DNA from: UBA1535 sp002323775
GTDB taxonomy: Bacteria > Bacillota > Clostridia > Tissierellales > Sedimentibacteraceae
Direction of reading: 5' to 3'
DNA: 14,155 nt
NCBI GenBank assembly: GCA_031993545.1
Contig: DAMAHZ010000079.1
Location: forward strand, 1 to 14,155
Shown here in pieces: positions 7,418 to 14,155 of the stretch. The position numbers and the translations under genes are program-made. The notes under the pieces are model-generated. The model searched no databases, was not told the DNA's origin, and was given only the letters and a program-made list of their open reading frames with translations. Each line of letters begins with the position of its first letter. The first letter of the stretch is position 1.

Positions 7418-8756
7418 AGAATTTCACTCTTTCTTTAAAGTCCTTGCCTCTTACCTCATAATTTGGATACATACCCCAGCTCGCACAGGCTGGTGACAAT
7501 AAAACTGTATCTCCCTTTTCACTTAGCTCATATGATAAACAGACTGCTTCATCCATGTTTTCAACCATATAAATATTTTTAAACCCATGCTTTAAAGCAC
7601 ATTCTTTTATTTTTTCTTTTGTCTGACCTAATAAAATCAAAGCTTTAACCTTATTATCAAAGGCTTTTATAAATTCGTCATATTCAGAATCTTTATCATA
7701 GCCTCCTGCTATTAAAATAATAGGAGCTTTAACAGCTTTTACAGCCGTAATTGAAGCGTCAGAATTTGTTCCCTTTGAATCGTTATAAAATTTAACATCA
7801 TTATAGGTATTAAAATATTCTAGTCTATGTTCAACACCTCTGAATTTTTTTACAGCACTCGCTATAGTATTATTATCAATTCCCAAAAGCTTCGCAGCTG
7901 CACAGGCTGCCATAACATTCTCTAAGCTATGCTTCCCTACAATAAATATGTCATCTACATTCATAATAACAGATTTCTCATTGTTATAATTATAAATAAT
8001 TTGCATATTTTCAACATAAATTCCTGATTCTAATACACGTTCAGAGCTGAAATATACAATATTTGTATGTAATAAATCTAAATAATTTCTAGTTAAAGCA
8101 TCCTCATAATTGAGAATACAATAATCATTTTTATCCTGATTAGCTGCTATTTTAAACTTTGCTCTATAATAATTATCCTCTGTTTTATGCCAGTCTATGT
8201 GGTCAGGTGATAAATTTGTGACTATACTGATAAAAGGTTTGAATTTCTCTGTACTTTCAAGCTGAAAGCTACTTGCCTCTACGACAATTGTTTCGTTTTT
8301 TTCAGATATGTATGAATCATACAATGCACCCGAGCCAATATTGCCGGTTATTTTGCATTTTCTTCCGCTCTCATTTATAATTTCACCTATTAAGCTTGTC
8401 GTAGTAGTTTTACCATTTGTACCTGTTATGGCAACAAATTTATTATCTGTAACAAAAAAGCCTGCCTCAAGGTCTCCAATGATTTTTAAATTAGCATCTA
8501 CCAGCTTTTTCATTATTGGAGTTTCAAATTTTATCCCCGGACTCTTGATAACAAGGTCTATTTCATCTGTATTAAAGTCTAAAGAGTCAAAATAATATTT
8601 TACATCAATACCCTTTAGCTCATCTAGTGTTTTGTTCATCTTTTCTTCGCTTTGTCCGTCATAAGCATATATTGTTGCACCAAGCTCATGGAGTGTCTTT
8701 ATTGAAGCTATACCCGTTATACCCAGTCCAACTACTAAAACTCTTTTGTTTTTCAT
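7383..8756 (-). CDS. murD: UDP-N-acetylmuramoyl-L-alanine--D-glutamate ligase MurD
   Basis: MurD adds D-glutamate to UDP-MurNAc-L-Ala in an ATP-dependent cytoplasmic step. The 457-residue protein starts with a Rossmann-like UDP-binding domain (RVLVVGLGITGIAS). The ATP loop TGTNGKTTT is at residues 111-119. VVEASSFQLE lies at 158-167, NLSPDHIDWH at 181-190, HRLEY at 310-314, NDSKGTN at 325-331, and LLSPACASWGMYPNYEVRG at 419-437, all in the family order. The ATG follows mraY by 114 bases. Its ribosome binding site is only fair (AAAGGA about 12 bases upstream). The last 35 bases overlap the start of ftsW/spoVE. Length and motifs are complete. Confidence 0.97.
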   Translation of the reverse strand: MKNKRVLVVGLGITGIASIKTLHELGATIYAYDGQSEEKMNKTLDELKGIDVKYYFDSLDFNTDEIDLVIKSPGIKFETPIMKKLVDANLKIIGDLEAGFFVTDNKFVAITGTNGKTTTTSLIGEIINESGRKCKITGNIGSGALYDSYISEKNETIVVEASSFQLESTEKFKPFISIVTNLSPDHIDWHKTEDNYYRAKFKIAANQDKNDYCILNYEDALTRNYLDLLHTNIVYFSSERVLESGIYVENMQIIYNYNNEKSVIMNVDDIFIVGKHSLENVMAACAAAKLLGIDNNTIASAVKKFRGVEHRLEYFNTYNDVKFYNDSKGTNSDASITAVKAVKAPIILIAGGYDKDSEYDEFIKAFDNKVKALILLGQTKEKIKECALKHGFKNIYMVENMDEAVCLSYELSEKGDTVLLSPACASWGMYPNYEVRGKDFKERVKFYGESRKNSKIK

Positions 8757-8870
8757 GATAATTTACATTCCTTTATTAAAATGATTATAATTATATTTTA
8801 TGTTTACGTTTATAAAATTATTACAGCTGAACATATTCAAAGCTTTCACTATTCAATTTATTCAGCTATG

Positions 8871-9851
8871 TTACACAGAATATATTCCTATAAAAGCCAA
8901 AATTACAGTAGCTAGCCAGAACACAGCTACGACCTTTGTTTCTTTCCAGCCGCACATCTCAAAATGATGATGAATTGGAGCCATTTTAAAAACTCTTTTT
9001 TTAGTTTTCTTATAATAAGAAACTTGAATAATAACTGACAATATTTCCGCTATATAAATTCCACCAATTATTGGTAAAACAAATATTAGACTTGTATTTA
9101 TAGCAACAGCCGCCAACATTCCGCCTAGTGCCAGTGAGCCGGTATCTCCCATAAAAATCTTTGCAGGATGAGCATTGTATCTTAAAAATCCAAGACATGC
9201 ACCTGCTGTAGCAGCAGATACTATAACTATTCCATTATAAGAGCTGTCAAACATACTAAAACTATTAGCTATAAGAGCAAATGCAGACATTACAATAAGT
9301 GTAACTCCAGAATTCAAGCCATCCAAGCCATCTGTTAAATTCACTCCATTTACTATTCCAACTATTGCAAATACTGCGAAAGGTATATAAAAAATTCCAA
9401 GCTCTAAATGAATATTTGTAAAAGGTATGATTAGCTTAGTGCCATCAACACTGTGCTTTGCTCCATATACAGCAAGGAGTACAGCAAATATGAGCTGTCC
9501 TATTATCTTCTGATAAGCCTTTAAGCCCAAATTTCTTTTAAGAACAACCTTTATATAATCATCCAAAAATCCAACCAATCCAAAGCTAAGCATTGACAGT
9601 ATACTAACTATCACTTCTTTGCTAAAATTACCGCTTGTAATCGTTGCGATAATTGTACCAAGTATGATAAGCAAACCGCCCATTGTCGGAGTACCCGATT
9701 TTGTGGCTATGTGAGATTTTGGTCCTTCTTCTCTTATACTTTGGCCAATTTTTAACCTCTTTAAAAAAGGTATAACCAATGGCCCAAGTAGTATTACTAT
9801 TAAGCTTGAAACTAAAATCACTCTTATAACTATATTAAAATTTTCGTTCAT
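8871..9851 (-). CDS. mraY: Phospho-MurNAc-pentapeptide transferase MraY
   Basis: MraY transfers phospho-MurNAc-pentapeptide from UDP to undecaprenyl phosphate, making lipid I. It is a 326-residue polytopic enzyme of about ten helices. The conserved features are KSGTPTMGG at residues 51-59, GFLDDYIK at 94-101 with the Asp97-Asp98 pair, NLTDGLDGL at 171-179, NAHPAKIFMGDTGSLALGG at 226-244 with Asp236, and the HHH motif in PIHHHFE at 292-298. An in-frame TAA lies directly upstream, so the ATG at 9849-9851 is the earliest start. Its own ribosome binding site is poor: AGGTG lies 13 bases away. The ATG overlaps the stop of a possible 28-codon ORF as ATGA, which could supply ribosomes by coupling. 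No murF lies between murE and mraY, unlike in many bacteria. Confidence 0.97.
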   Translation of the reverse strand: MNENFNIVIRVILVSSLIVILLGPLVIPFLKRLKIGQSIREEGPKSHIATKSGTPTMGGLLIILGTIIATITSGNFSKEVIVSILSMLSFGLVGFLDDYIKVVLKRNLGLKAYQKIIGQLIFAVLLAVYGAKHSVDGTKLIIPFTNIHLELGIFYIPFAVFAIVGIVNGVNLTDGLDGLNSGVTLIVMSAFALIANSFSMFDSSYNGIVIVSAATAGACLGFLRYNAHPAKIFMGDTGSLALGGMLAAVAINTSLIFVLPIIGGIYIAEILSVIIQVSYYKKTKKRVFKMAPIHHHFEMCGWKETKVVAVFWLATVILAFIGIYSV

Positions 9852-9934
9852 TTACATGTACACGCACCTATTTTATAAAAAGCCATGGAGTATTTGTGCA
9901 TGGACTCGGTGCATATCCTTTCGTTATTTTTCAT
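9848..9934 (-). CDS. Possible small ORF (28 aa) overlapping the mraY start
   Basis: I do not recognise this peptide. It lies in the murE-mraY gap. The ATG at 9932-9934 is preceded by a good Shine-Dalgarno stretch on the minus strand, AGGAGTTGAGG, whose GAGG ends 9 bases before the ATG. The reading frame then stays open for 28 codons and stops with a TGA that overlaps the mraY ATG as ATGA, the classic arrangement for termination-reinitiation. The peptide begins MKNNERICTE and ends KIGACTCK, with cysteines at positions 8, 25 and 27. It has no membrane segment. Against coding: it is short, and its third codon positions are richer in G and C than those of its neighbours. It could be a real small protein, a leader ORF that sets mraY translation, or chance. 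Confidence 0.45.
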   Translation of the reverse strand: MKNNERICTESMHKYSMAFYKIGACTCK

Positions 9935-9943
9935 TTATTTAAA

Positions 9944-9954
9944 CCTCAACTCCT
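9944..9954 (-). promoter_or_regulatory. Ribosome binding site of the small ORF before mraY
   Basis: The minus strand reads AGGAGTTGAGG here. The GAGG part ends 9 bases before the ATG at 9932-9934, whereas it is more than 90 bases from the mraY ATG, so it cannot serve mraY directly. It is the main evidence that the small ORF is translated. Confidence 0.5.
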
Positions 9955-9971
9955 ATATACTTTTGTCAAAG

Positions 9972-11456
9972 CTATTTTTTTATCCCTAATTCCTTTTCAA
10001 CTCTTTTAATCATATTTTTTGCAATAGTTCTTTCGTCATACGGAACTTTTTCTATTCCTATATCTTGATATGGCTCAGTAGATTTACCGGCAAGCAATAT
10101 GACATCATCTTTTTTATGATTTTTAATAGCATAATAAATAGCATCTTCTCTCTCTACTATTATTTTATACTCTCCTCCATATTTTATTACACCCTGTGCA
10201 ATTTCTTCGCATATATCATATGGATTTTCAAATCTCGGATTATCCGACGTTAGTATTGTCAAATCACAATTTTGTCCGGCTATCTCACCCATTGGCGCAC
10301 GTCTTGATATATCTCTATCTCCACCGGCACCAAACATCACTATTTTTCTTCCTGTTGCGAACTCGTTAATTGTATCCATAACCTTTGCTAAGCCATCAGG
10401 TGTATGAGCAAAATCAAGAATTATCGTGCAATCTAATTTTGTATCTATGACCTCAAATCTTCCAATAACTCCATTAAAACATTTTAATGCTTCAATTGCT
10501 TCATCAATATCTATTCCCAAGGAATAAGCTGTGCCAAGAGCCGCCATAGAATTAAGCACAGAAAATTTACCCGGAGTTTTTACAAATACCTTCTTTGTTA
10601 AATCTTCTATTTTTAAATCAAACTCTGTTCCTTTTATAGTAGTTTTGAGATTGCTCGCCTTTATATCTGCATCGTTGTTTATTGCATAAGACAAAGCCTT
10701 TATACCGTCGCTTTTCAATTCATTGTATAATCTTTGTCCATACTCATCATCAACGTTTATTATATTACTATTTTTTGTTAGATAAAACAACTTCTTTTTT
10801 GCTAAATAATAATTTTCCATTGTCAAATGGAAATCAAGATGATCTCTTGTTAAATTGGTAAAAATTGCTGTATCAAAATCCAGATTATCTACTCTATTTA
10901 GCTCAGTAGCATGCGAAGATACCTCCATAGAACATACGCTCACTGATTTCTCAATCATTTTGCCCATAATATGCTGAATTTCTGAGGATTCCGGTGTAGT
11001 GTGTTCAGTTTTTATATGTTCATCATCAATTATAATTCCAAGAGTTCCTATAATTCCATTTTTTATTTTAAGATAGTCAAAAATAGCCTTCAATAGATAT
11101 GTTATGCTTGTTTTGCCATTAGTTCCTGTAACGCCAACAAGCTTTAATTTTTCTGACGGCTTGTCATATATAAGCGCAGCAATTCTAGCCATAACTTTTC
11201 TTGAATTTTCAACCTCTATGAAGCTAGCCATAGACTTTAGTTCTCCAGGTATAGCTTCACAAACTATGACTGAAGCTCCTCGTTCTATAGCAGATTTGAT
11301 GTACTTATGCCCATCCTCAACCAATCCTTTTATAGCTACAAACATACTATTATTTTTCACATATCTTGAATCATATGTAATATGACTGACATCTATATCT
11401 TCTCGGCCTGTAAATGACTTGTACTCTATATTATTTAAAATGCTACCTAGATTCAT
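9972..11456 (-). CDS. murE: UDP-MurNAc-tripeptide synthetase MurE (meso-DAP type)
   Basis: MurE adds the third residue of the peptidoglycan stem peptide to UDP-MurNAc-L-Ala-D-Glu. The 494-residue protein has an N-terminal UDP-binding domain (DSRYVKNNSMFVAIKG), the ATP loop VTGTNGKTS at 109-117, HTTPES near 152-157, MEVSSHATELNRV near 177-189, NLTRDHLDFH at 201-210, YYLAKKKLF at 216-224 with the lysine expected to be carbamylated, HTPDGL at 351-356, and DNPR at 405-408. DNPR is the motif associated with meso-diaminopimelate, so the cell wall is inferred to be of the DAP type. The ATG has AGAAAGGG about 11 bases upstream and begins MNLGSILNN. The gene lies 114 bases after spoVD, with a strong inverted repeat in its leader. 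Confidence 0.96.
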   Translation of the reverse strand: MNLGSILNNIEYKSFTGREDIDVSHITYDSRYVKNNSMFVAIKGLVEDGHKYIKSAIERGASVIVCEAIPGELKSMASFIEVENSRKVMARIAALIYDKPSEKLKLVGVTGTNGKTSITYLLKAIFDYLKIKNGIIGTLGIIIDDEHIKTEHTTPESSEIQHIMGKMIEKSVSVCSMEVSSHATELNRVDNLDFDTAIFTNLTRDHLDFHLTMENYYLAKKKLFYLTKNSNIINVDDEYGQRLYNELKSDGIKALSYAINNDADIKASNLKTTIKGTEFDLKIEDLTKKVFVKTPGKFSVLNSMAALGTAYSLGIDIDEAIEALKCFNGVIGRFEVIDTKLDCTIILDFAHTPDGLAKVMDTINEFATGRKIVMFGAGGDRDISRRAPMGEIAGQNCDLTILTSDNPRFENPYDICEEIAQGVIKYGGEYKIIVEREDAIYYAIKNHKKDDVILLAGKSTEPYQDIGIEKVPYDERTIAKNMIKRVEKELGIKK

Positions 11457-11486
11457 TATAAATTCATCCCTTTCTTAGTAGAAAAT

Positions 11487-11515
11487 ATTAATGCATGGAT
11501 TAACCATGCATTAAT
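11487..11515 (-). repeat. Perfect 12-bp inverted repeat in the murE leader
   Basis: The arms attaatgcatgg (11487-11498) and ccatgcattaat (11504-11515) are exactly complementary around a 5-base loop. The structure lies between the spoVD stop and the murE ATG and ends about 30 bases before that ATG. On the minus strand it is followed by ATTTTC, a short T-run, so it could act as a weak terminator, an RNA processing or stability element, or a protein-binding palindrome. I cannot tell which. Confidence 0.6.
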
Positions 11516-11570
11516 TATAAATGATATTTTTTTGCATGAGCTAAGATTTTATTATATTACATTAAATAAT

Positions 11571-13700
11571 TTATTGCAAGATTAAAGTTACTATAGATTT
11601 TTTCCTAACCCTTTCTCCAGCAACTGGGAATTGGTCCTTAACTATTGCATCTTCTTCTACATCTAATGTCATATTGCTTTGAAGTCCAAGCTTTTCTAAA
11701 ATTTTACTAGCTTCTGTAATTGTCTTACCCTTAAGATTTGGAACTTCTATACTTGCCTTTTCCATAGCGCCAATTTCTTCTGGGGTAAACTGAGGTTCAA
11801 CTTCCATGTATTTAAGTGTTTCTTCTATCATTCTACCAACTATTGGAGCAGCTATAACACTCGCATAATATTGTCCTTGAGGCTCATCAATTGTCATAAG
11901 ACATACAATCTTAGGATCATTTGAAGGTGCAAAACCAGCAAACGAGCTTATGTAAACTCCCTCCGGATATACACCATTTACTACTTTTTGTGCTGTACCA
12001 GTCTTTCCGCCAACTCTATAGCCCGGAACAGATGCAGCCTTTGCACCTCCGTATGTAACAACACTTTCCAACATTTCCATAAGTGAATTAGCAACCTCTT
12101 TGGAAAATACAGTTCTTCTCGTAACTGGGTCAAAATTTTTAACTATATTGCCGTCTTTATCTATAAGCTGCTTTACAATACGTGGTTCCATCAAATCTCC
12201 ATTATTTGCTAAGGAGGATAATGCTGTCACCAACTGCAAGGCTGTAACTGAAACCCCTTGACCAAATGATTGAGTTACTACATTTACATCCTGCATATAT
12301 TTATAATGATTGACTATTCCTCTACCTTCTCCATTTAAAGCAACTCCGGATTTTTCACCAAAACCTAGCGCTCTAAGATATTTATAAAATGTTTCCGCTC
12401 CTATATCAAGTCCCATTTCGGCCATACCATCATTACATGAGTTTTGCAAAACTTGTGCTAATGTCTGCTGTCCATGAGGATTATAATATCTCCAACATTT
12501 TATTGGCTTATAGCTCTTAACCTGTCTAACATATCCATCACAATAATAAGTTTTATTTAGATTTGTTTTATTTTCCTGCAATGCTATAGCCACTACTAAG
12601 GGTTTAAATGTTGAGCCTGGCTCATATATATCATTAACAATAGGGCTTCTCCACATGTCATACCATTTCTCTTGCACTTCTTGAGGGGATAAGCTTTTCC
12701 ATTCCTCTTTAGTTTTTTCATCTATTGGTACTCTTGGATTATTAGGATCATAGTCAGGCTTACTAACCATTGAAATTATGTCTCCGGTTTTTGGATCCAT
12801 CATGATTACGTTGACTCTCTTTGCCTGTGTGTTAGCTAAAGCCTCCTCAGCTGCTTTTTCTGCAAAATGTTGAATTGTTTCATCTAAGGTTAGAACTAAT
12901 CCATAACCGTCCTGAGGTTCAAAATAGGCATTATAGCCATATGGCAGTTCCCTTCCTGCTGCATCAGTATTTACAACAAGTCTGCCAGGTATTCCAGTCA
13001 AGTATTTGTCATATGTAGCCTCTACACCATATAGACCTTTTTGGTCAGCATCTGTAAAGCCAAGTACATACGGAGCAAAGTTTCCATATGGATAAACTCG
13101 TTTATTATCCTCAATAATGCTTATGCCTGTCAGTTTTGCATCTCTAATTTTCTGTGCTTGTTCTTCTGTTATCCATTTTTGCAAGACTACATATTTACTA
13201 TCTTGAGTTATTTTTTTATATACTACTTCCTTATCTAGTCCCAAAATTTCCGAAAGAATTCCTGCAATTTCATCAAGAGATTTTAAATCTTTAAGACTTG
13301 CCTGTAGCAATTCTTCTTCCTTTTTCTGAGAGTACTTTTTATTGATACTGTTAAAAAATTTTAATATAAAATTTTCGTCTTCTTCTTTTTCCTCTATGAC
13401 ATCTCTGTCAGATGAGCCTTTTTTTACATCCACAGGCATACAAACAACTGTACTTGCATTTACGCTTACAGCTAGCTTTTTACCTCTTGAATCGTATATT
13501 ACTCCTCTTTTAGCGTTAATCACAACATCTCTCGACCATTGCTCATAAGCACCCTTTTTATATTCGTTTCCTTTTATAAGCTGTATATAGCCAAGACGAG
13601 CAATCAATAGAAGTGTTATTATAAAGAAAAACATTAAAAACGATAATATTCTTCTTCGATTTTGTAGGTTAGGACTATTCATTTCTCTACTATTTCTCAT
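11571..13700 (-). CDS. spoVD: Class B penicillin-binding protein, SpoVD/FtsI type, with PASTA domain
   Basis: This is a peptidoglycan D,D-transpeptidase of 709 residues, anchored in the membrane and working with a SEDS polymerase at the septum or in spore cortex. A membrane segment spans about 19-37. The pedestal domain starts at RGVIYD (65-70). The transpeptidase domain has SxxK as STFK at 363-366, SxN as SCN at 421-423 and KTGT at 566-569. One PASTA domain covers about 649-709. By memory of B. subtilis SpoVD (646 residues, active serine near 294), the extra length lies wholly before the active serine: a charged insert at about 95-140 and a WYDMW-containing stretch at about 320-350. Cys402 and Cys422 match the spacing of the B. 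subtilis redox-controlled pair. The ATG has AAGGAAAGGA about 11 bases upstream. Only one such PBP gene is visible here, so it may serve division, sporulation or both. Confidence 0.93.
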   Translation of the reverse strand: MRNSREMNSPNLQNRRRILSFLMFFFIITLLLIARLGYIQLIKGNEYKKGAYEQWSRDVVINAKRGVIYDSRGKKLAVSVNASTVVCMPVDVKKGSSDRDVIEEKEEDENFILKFFNSINKKYSQKKEEELLQASLKDLKSLDEIAGILSEILGLDKEVVYKKITQDSKYVVLQKWITEEQAQKIRDAKLTGISIIEDNKRVYPYGNFAPYVLGFTDADQKGLYGVEATYDKYLTGIPGRLVVNTDAAGRELPYGYNAYFEPQDGYGLVLTLDETIQHFAEKAAEEALANTQAKRVNVIMMDPKTGDIISMVSKPDYDPNNPRVPIDEKTKEEWKSLSPQEVQEKWYDMWRSPIVNDIYEPGSTFKPLVVAIALQENKTNLNKTYYCDGYVRQVKSYKPIKCWRYYNPHGQQTLAQVLQNSCNDGMAEMGLDIGAETFYKYLRALGFGEKSGVALNGEGRGIVNHYKYMQDVNVVTQSFGQGVSVTALQLVTALSSLANNGDLMEPRIVKQLIDKDGNIVKNFDPVTRRTVFSKEVANSLMEMLESVVTYGGAKAASVPGYRVGGKTGTAQKVVNGVYPEGVYISSFAGFAPSNDPKIVCLMTIDEPQGQYYASVIAAPIVGRMIEETLKYMEVEPQFTPEEIGAMEKASIEVPNLKGKTITEASKILEKLGLQSNMTLDVEEDAIVKDQFPVAGERVRKKSIVTLILQ

Positions 13701-13763
13701 TTTAGATATATTCCTTTCCTTGGATATTTATAAATTTACGATAATTATTATGTATTAATTTAT

Positions 13764-13788
13764 ACGGGCGAATTTATATTTCGCCCGT
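13764..13788 (-). repeat. GC-rich perfect hairpin between ftsL and spoVD
   Basis: The arms acgggcgaa (13764-13772) and ttcgcccgt (13780-13788) are fully complementary with a 7-base AT loop, inside very AT-rich DNA in the 136-base gap between ftsL and spoVD. Neither strand shows a clear T-run directly after it, so it is not a textbook terminator. It may be an attenuator, an mRNA stability stem, or an operator. Confidence 0.6.
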
Positions 13789-13836
13789 TCTATATCATCT
13801 ATGTTTATAAAAAGTTAACTGCGTTCACTCTTTAAA

Positions 13837-14155
13837 CTATTGTTTTTTTGCAAAATAATTATAGGTTTTTTCAAAAAAATTAAGCTTTTTTTCCTGATTT
13901 TCATTAGCAACTAATTGTTCCTCATCACTTTTACTGCTTTCACTATTTAAAAACACTGTTTGCTTTCTAGTAGGATAAGACATACCCAAATAGCTTTTTG
14001 CCATGTTTTCAATCATATTAGTATTATTTAAGCTTTCTAAATATATGTTGTGACCGTCAATTTTATTATTCAATTCTGCAATTTCTTTATCTAAATTATT
14101 AATTGCCATTTTTTTCTCAGTTATTGTGGCATAATTATAGATTATTGAAATGCCC
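13837..14155 (-). CDS. ftsL: Cell division protein FtsL-like (5' end outside window)
   Basis: FtsL is a small bitopic protein that, with DivIC/FtsB and DivIB/FtsQ, activates septal synthesis. The frame is open through the window edge: upstream of the ATG at 14107-14109 I read GISIIYNYATITEKK with no stop, resembling the end of a membrane helix and the start of the coil. The ATG is therefore probably an internal methionine and the real start lies outside. The visible part has a coiled coil (NNLDKEIAELNNKIDGHN) and the FtsL-type close MIENMAKSYLGMSYPTRKQT. About 40 further residues follow, first acidic (SSKSDEEQLVANENQEKK) and then aromatic and basic (NFFEKTYNYFAKKQ), longer than the usual FtsL tail. 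Primary sequence conservation is low in this family, so the name rests on this pattern and on position directly before the class B PBP gene. Confidence 0.8.
   Translation of the reverse strand, partial: GISIIYNYATITEKKMAINNLDKEIAELNNKIDGHNIYLESLNNTNMIENMAKSYLGMSYPTRKQTVFLNSESSKSDEEQLVANENQEKKLNFFEKTYNYFAKKQ

Noticed and set aside
8757..8870. Possible 23-28 codon ORF and two TATAAT boxes in the mraY-murD gap
   Set aside because: The frame has no ribosome binding site and is Asn/Tyr/Ile-rich as expected of random AT-rich DNA; no -35 box lies at a proper distance from either TATAAT. A 7-bp inverted repeat (agctgaa/ttcagct) with a 29-base loop is also too weak.
9852..9857. Start-stop element ATG TAA directly before the mraY ATG
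   Set aside because: AGGTG lies 7 bases before this ATG, which looked like a minimal start-stop, but the longer ORF in another frame with a better Shine-Dalgarno box and ATGA overlap explains the region better.
9882..9903. Terminator-like CCATG/CATGG stem followed by CTTTTT upstream of mraY
   Set aside because: The stem has only 5 pairs with an 11-base loop and lies inside the possible small ORF, so it is too weak to call.
9964..9969. Perfect TTGACA on the minus strand at the murE end
   Set aside because: No -10-like hexamer follows at 16 to 18 bases, so it does not make a promoter by itself.
1..14155. Mobile elements, CRISPR, tRNA or rRNA genes, phage or defence genes
   Set aside because: I saw none: all the space is taken by collinear division and cell wall genes with short gaps.

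Overview
This window is a stretch of a division and cell wall (dcw) gene cluster from a low-GC, AT-rich Firmicute. It is most likely an anaerobic member of the Clostridia; I cannot name the genus. The clues are AT-rich codons, strong GGAGG-type ribosome binding sites, a class B penicillin-binding protein with one C-terminal PASTA domain, a tandem DUF881 pair plus Sbp (as in Bacillus ylxW-ylxX-sbp), and a MurE with the DNPR motif typical of meso-diaminopimelate enzymes. Every gene lies on the minus strand, so the cluster is read from position 14155 towards position 1.

In transcription order: ftsL (5' part outside the window); a SpoVD/FtsI-type transpeptidase; murE; a possible 28-codon small ORF that overlaps the next start; mraY; murD; ftsW/spoVE; murG; murA; ftsQ/divIB; two DUF881 membrane proteins; sbp; and ftsZ (3' end outside the window). 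Gaps of about 90 to 140 bases follow ftsL, spoVD, murE, mraY, murG and sbp. The other junctions are 12 to 20 bases, or overlap by 35 bases (murD/ftsW). No gene-free stretch exceeds 300 bases.

The genes form one pathway. MurA starts UDP-MurNAc synthesis, MurD and MurE add D-Glu and the third-position diamino acid, MraY and MurG make lipid I and lipid II, and the FtsW/SpoVE plus SpoVD/FtsI pair polymerises and cross-links septal or spore peptidoglycan. FtsL and FtsQ/DivIB link this machinery to the divisome, and FtsZ forms the ring. murC, murF, murB and ftsA are not in the window.

Most of the window is ordinary core genome and I see no mobile elements, RNA genes or CRISPR arrays. The points worth a second look are the small ORF coupled to mraY by an ATGA overlap, the functionally obscure DUF881-DUF881-Sbp block just before ftsZ, a SpoVD cysteine pair placed like the redox switch of B. 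subtilis SpoVD, two strong intergenic hairpins, and a dyad that overlaps a candidate murA promoter.
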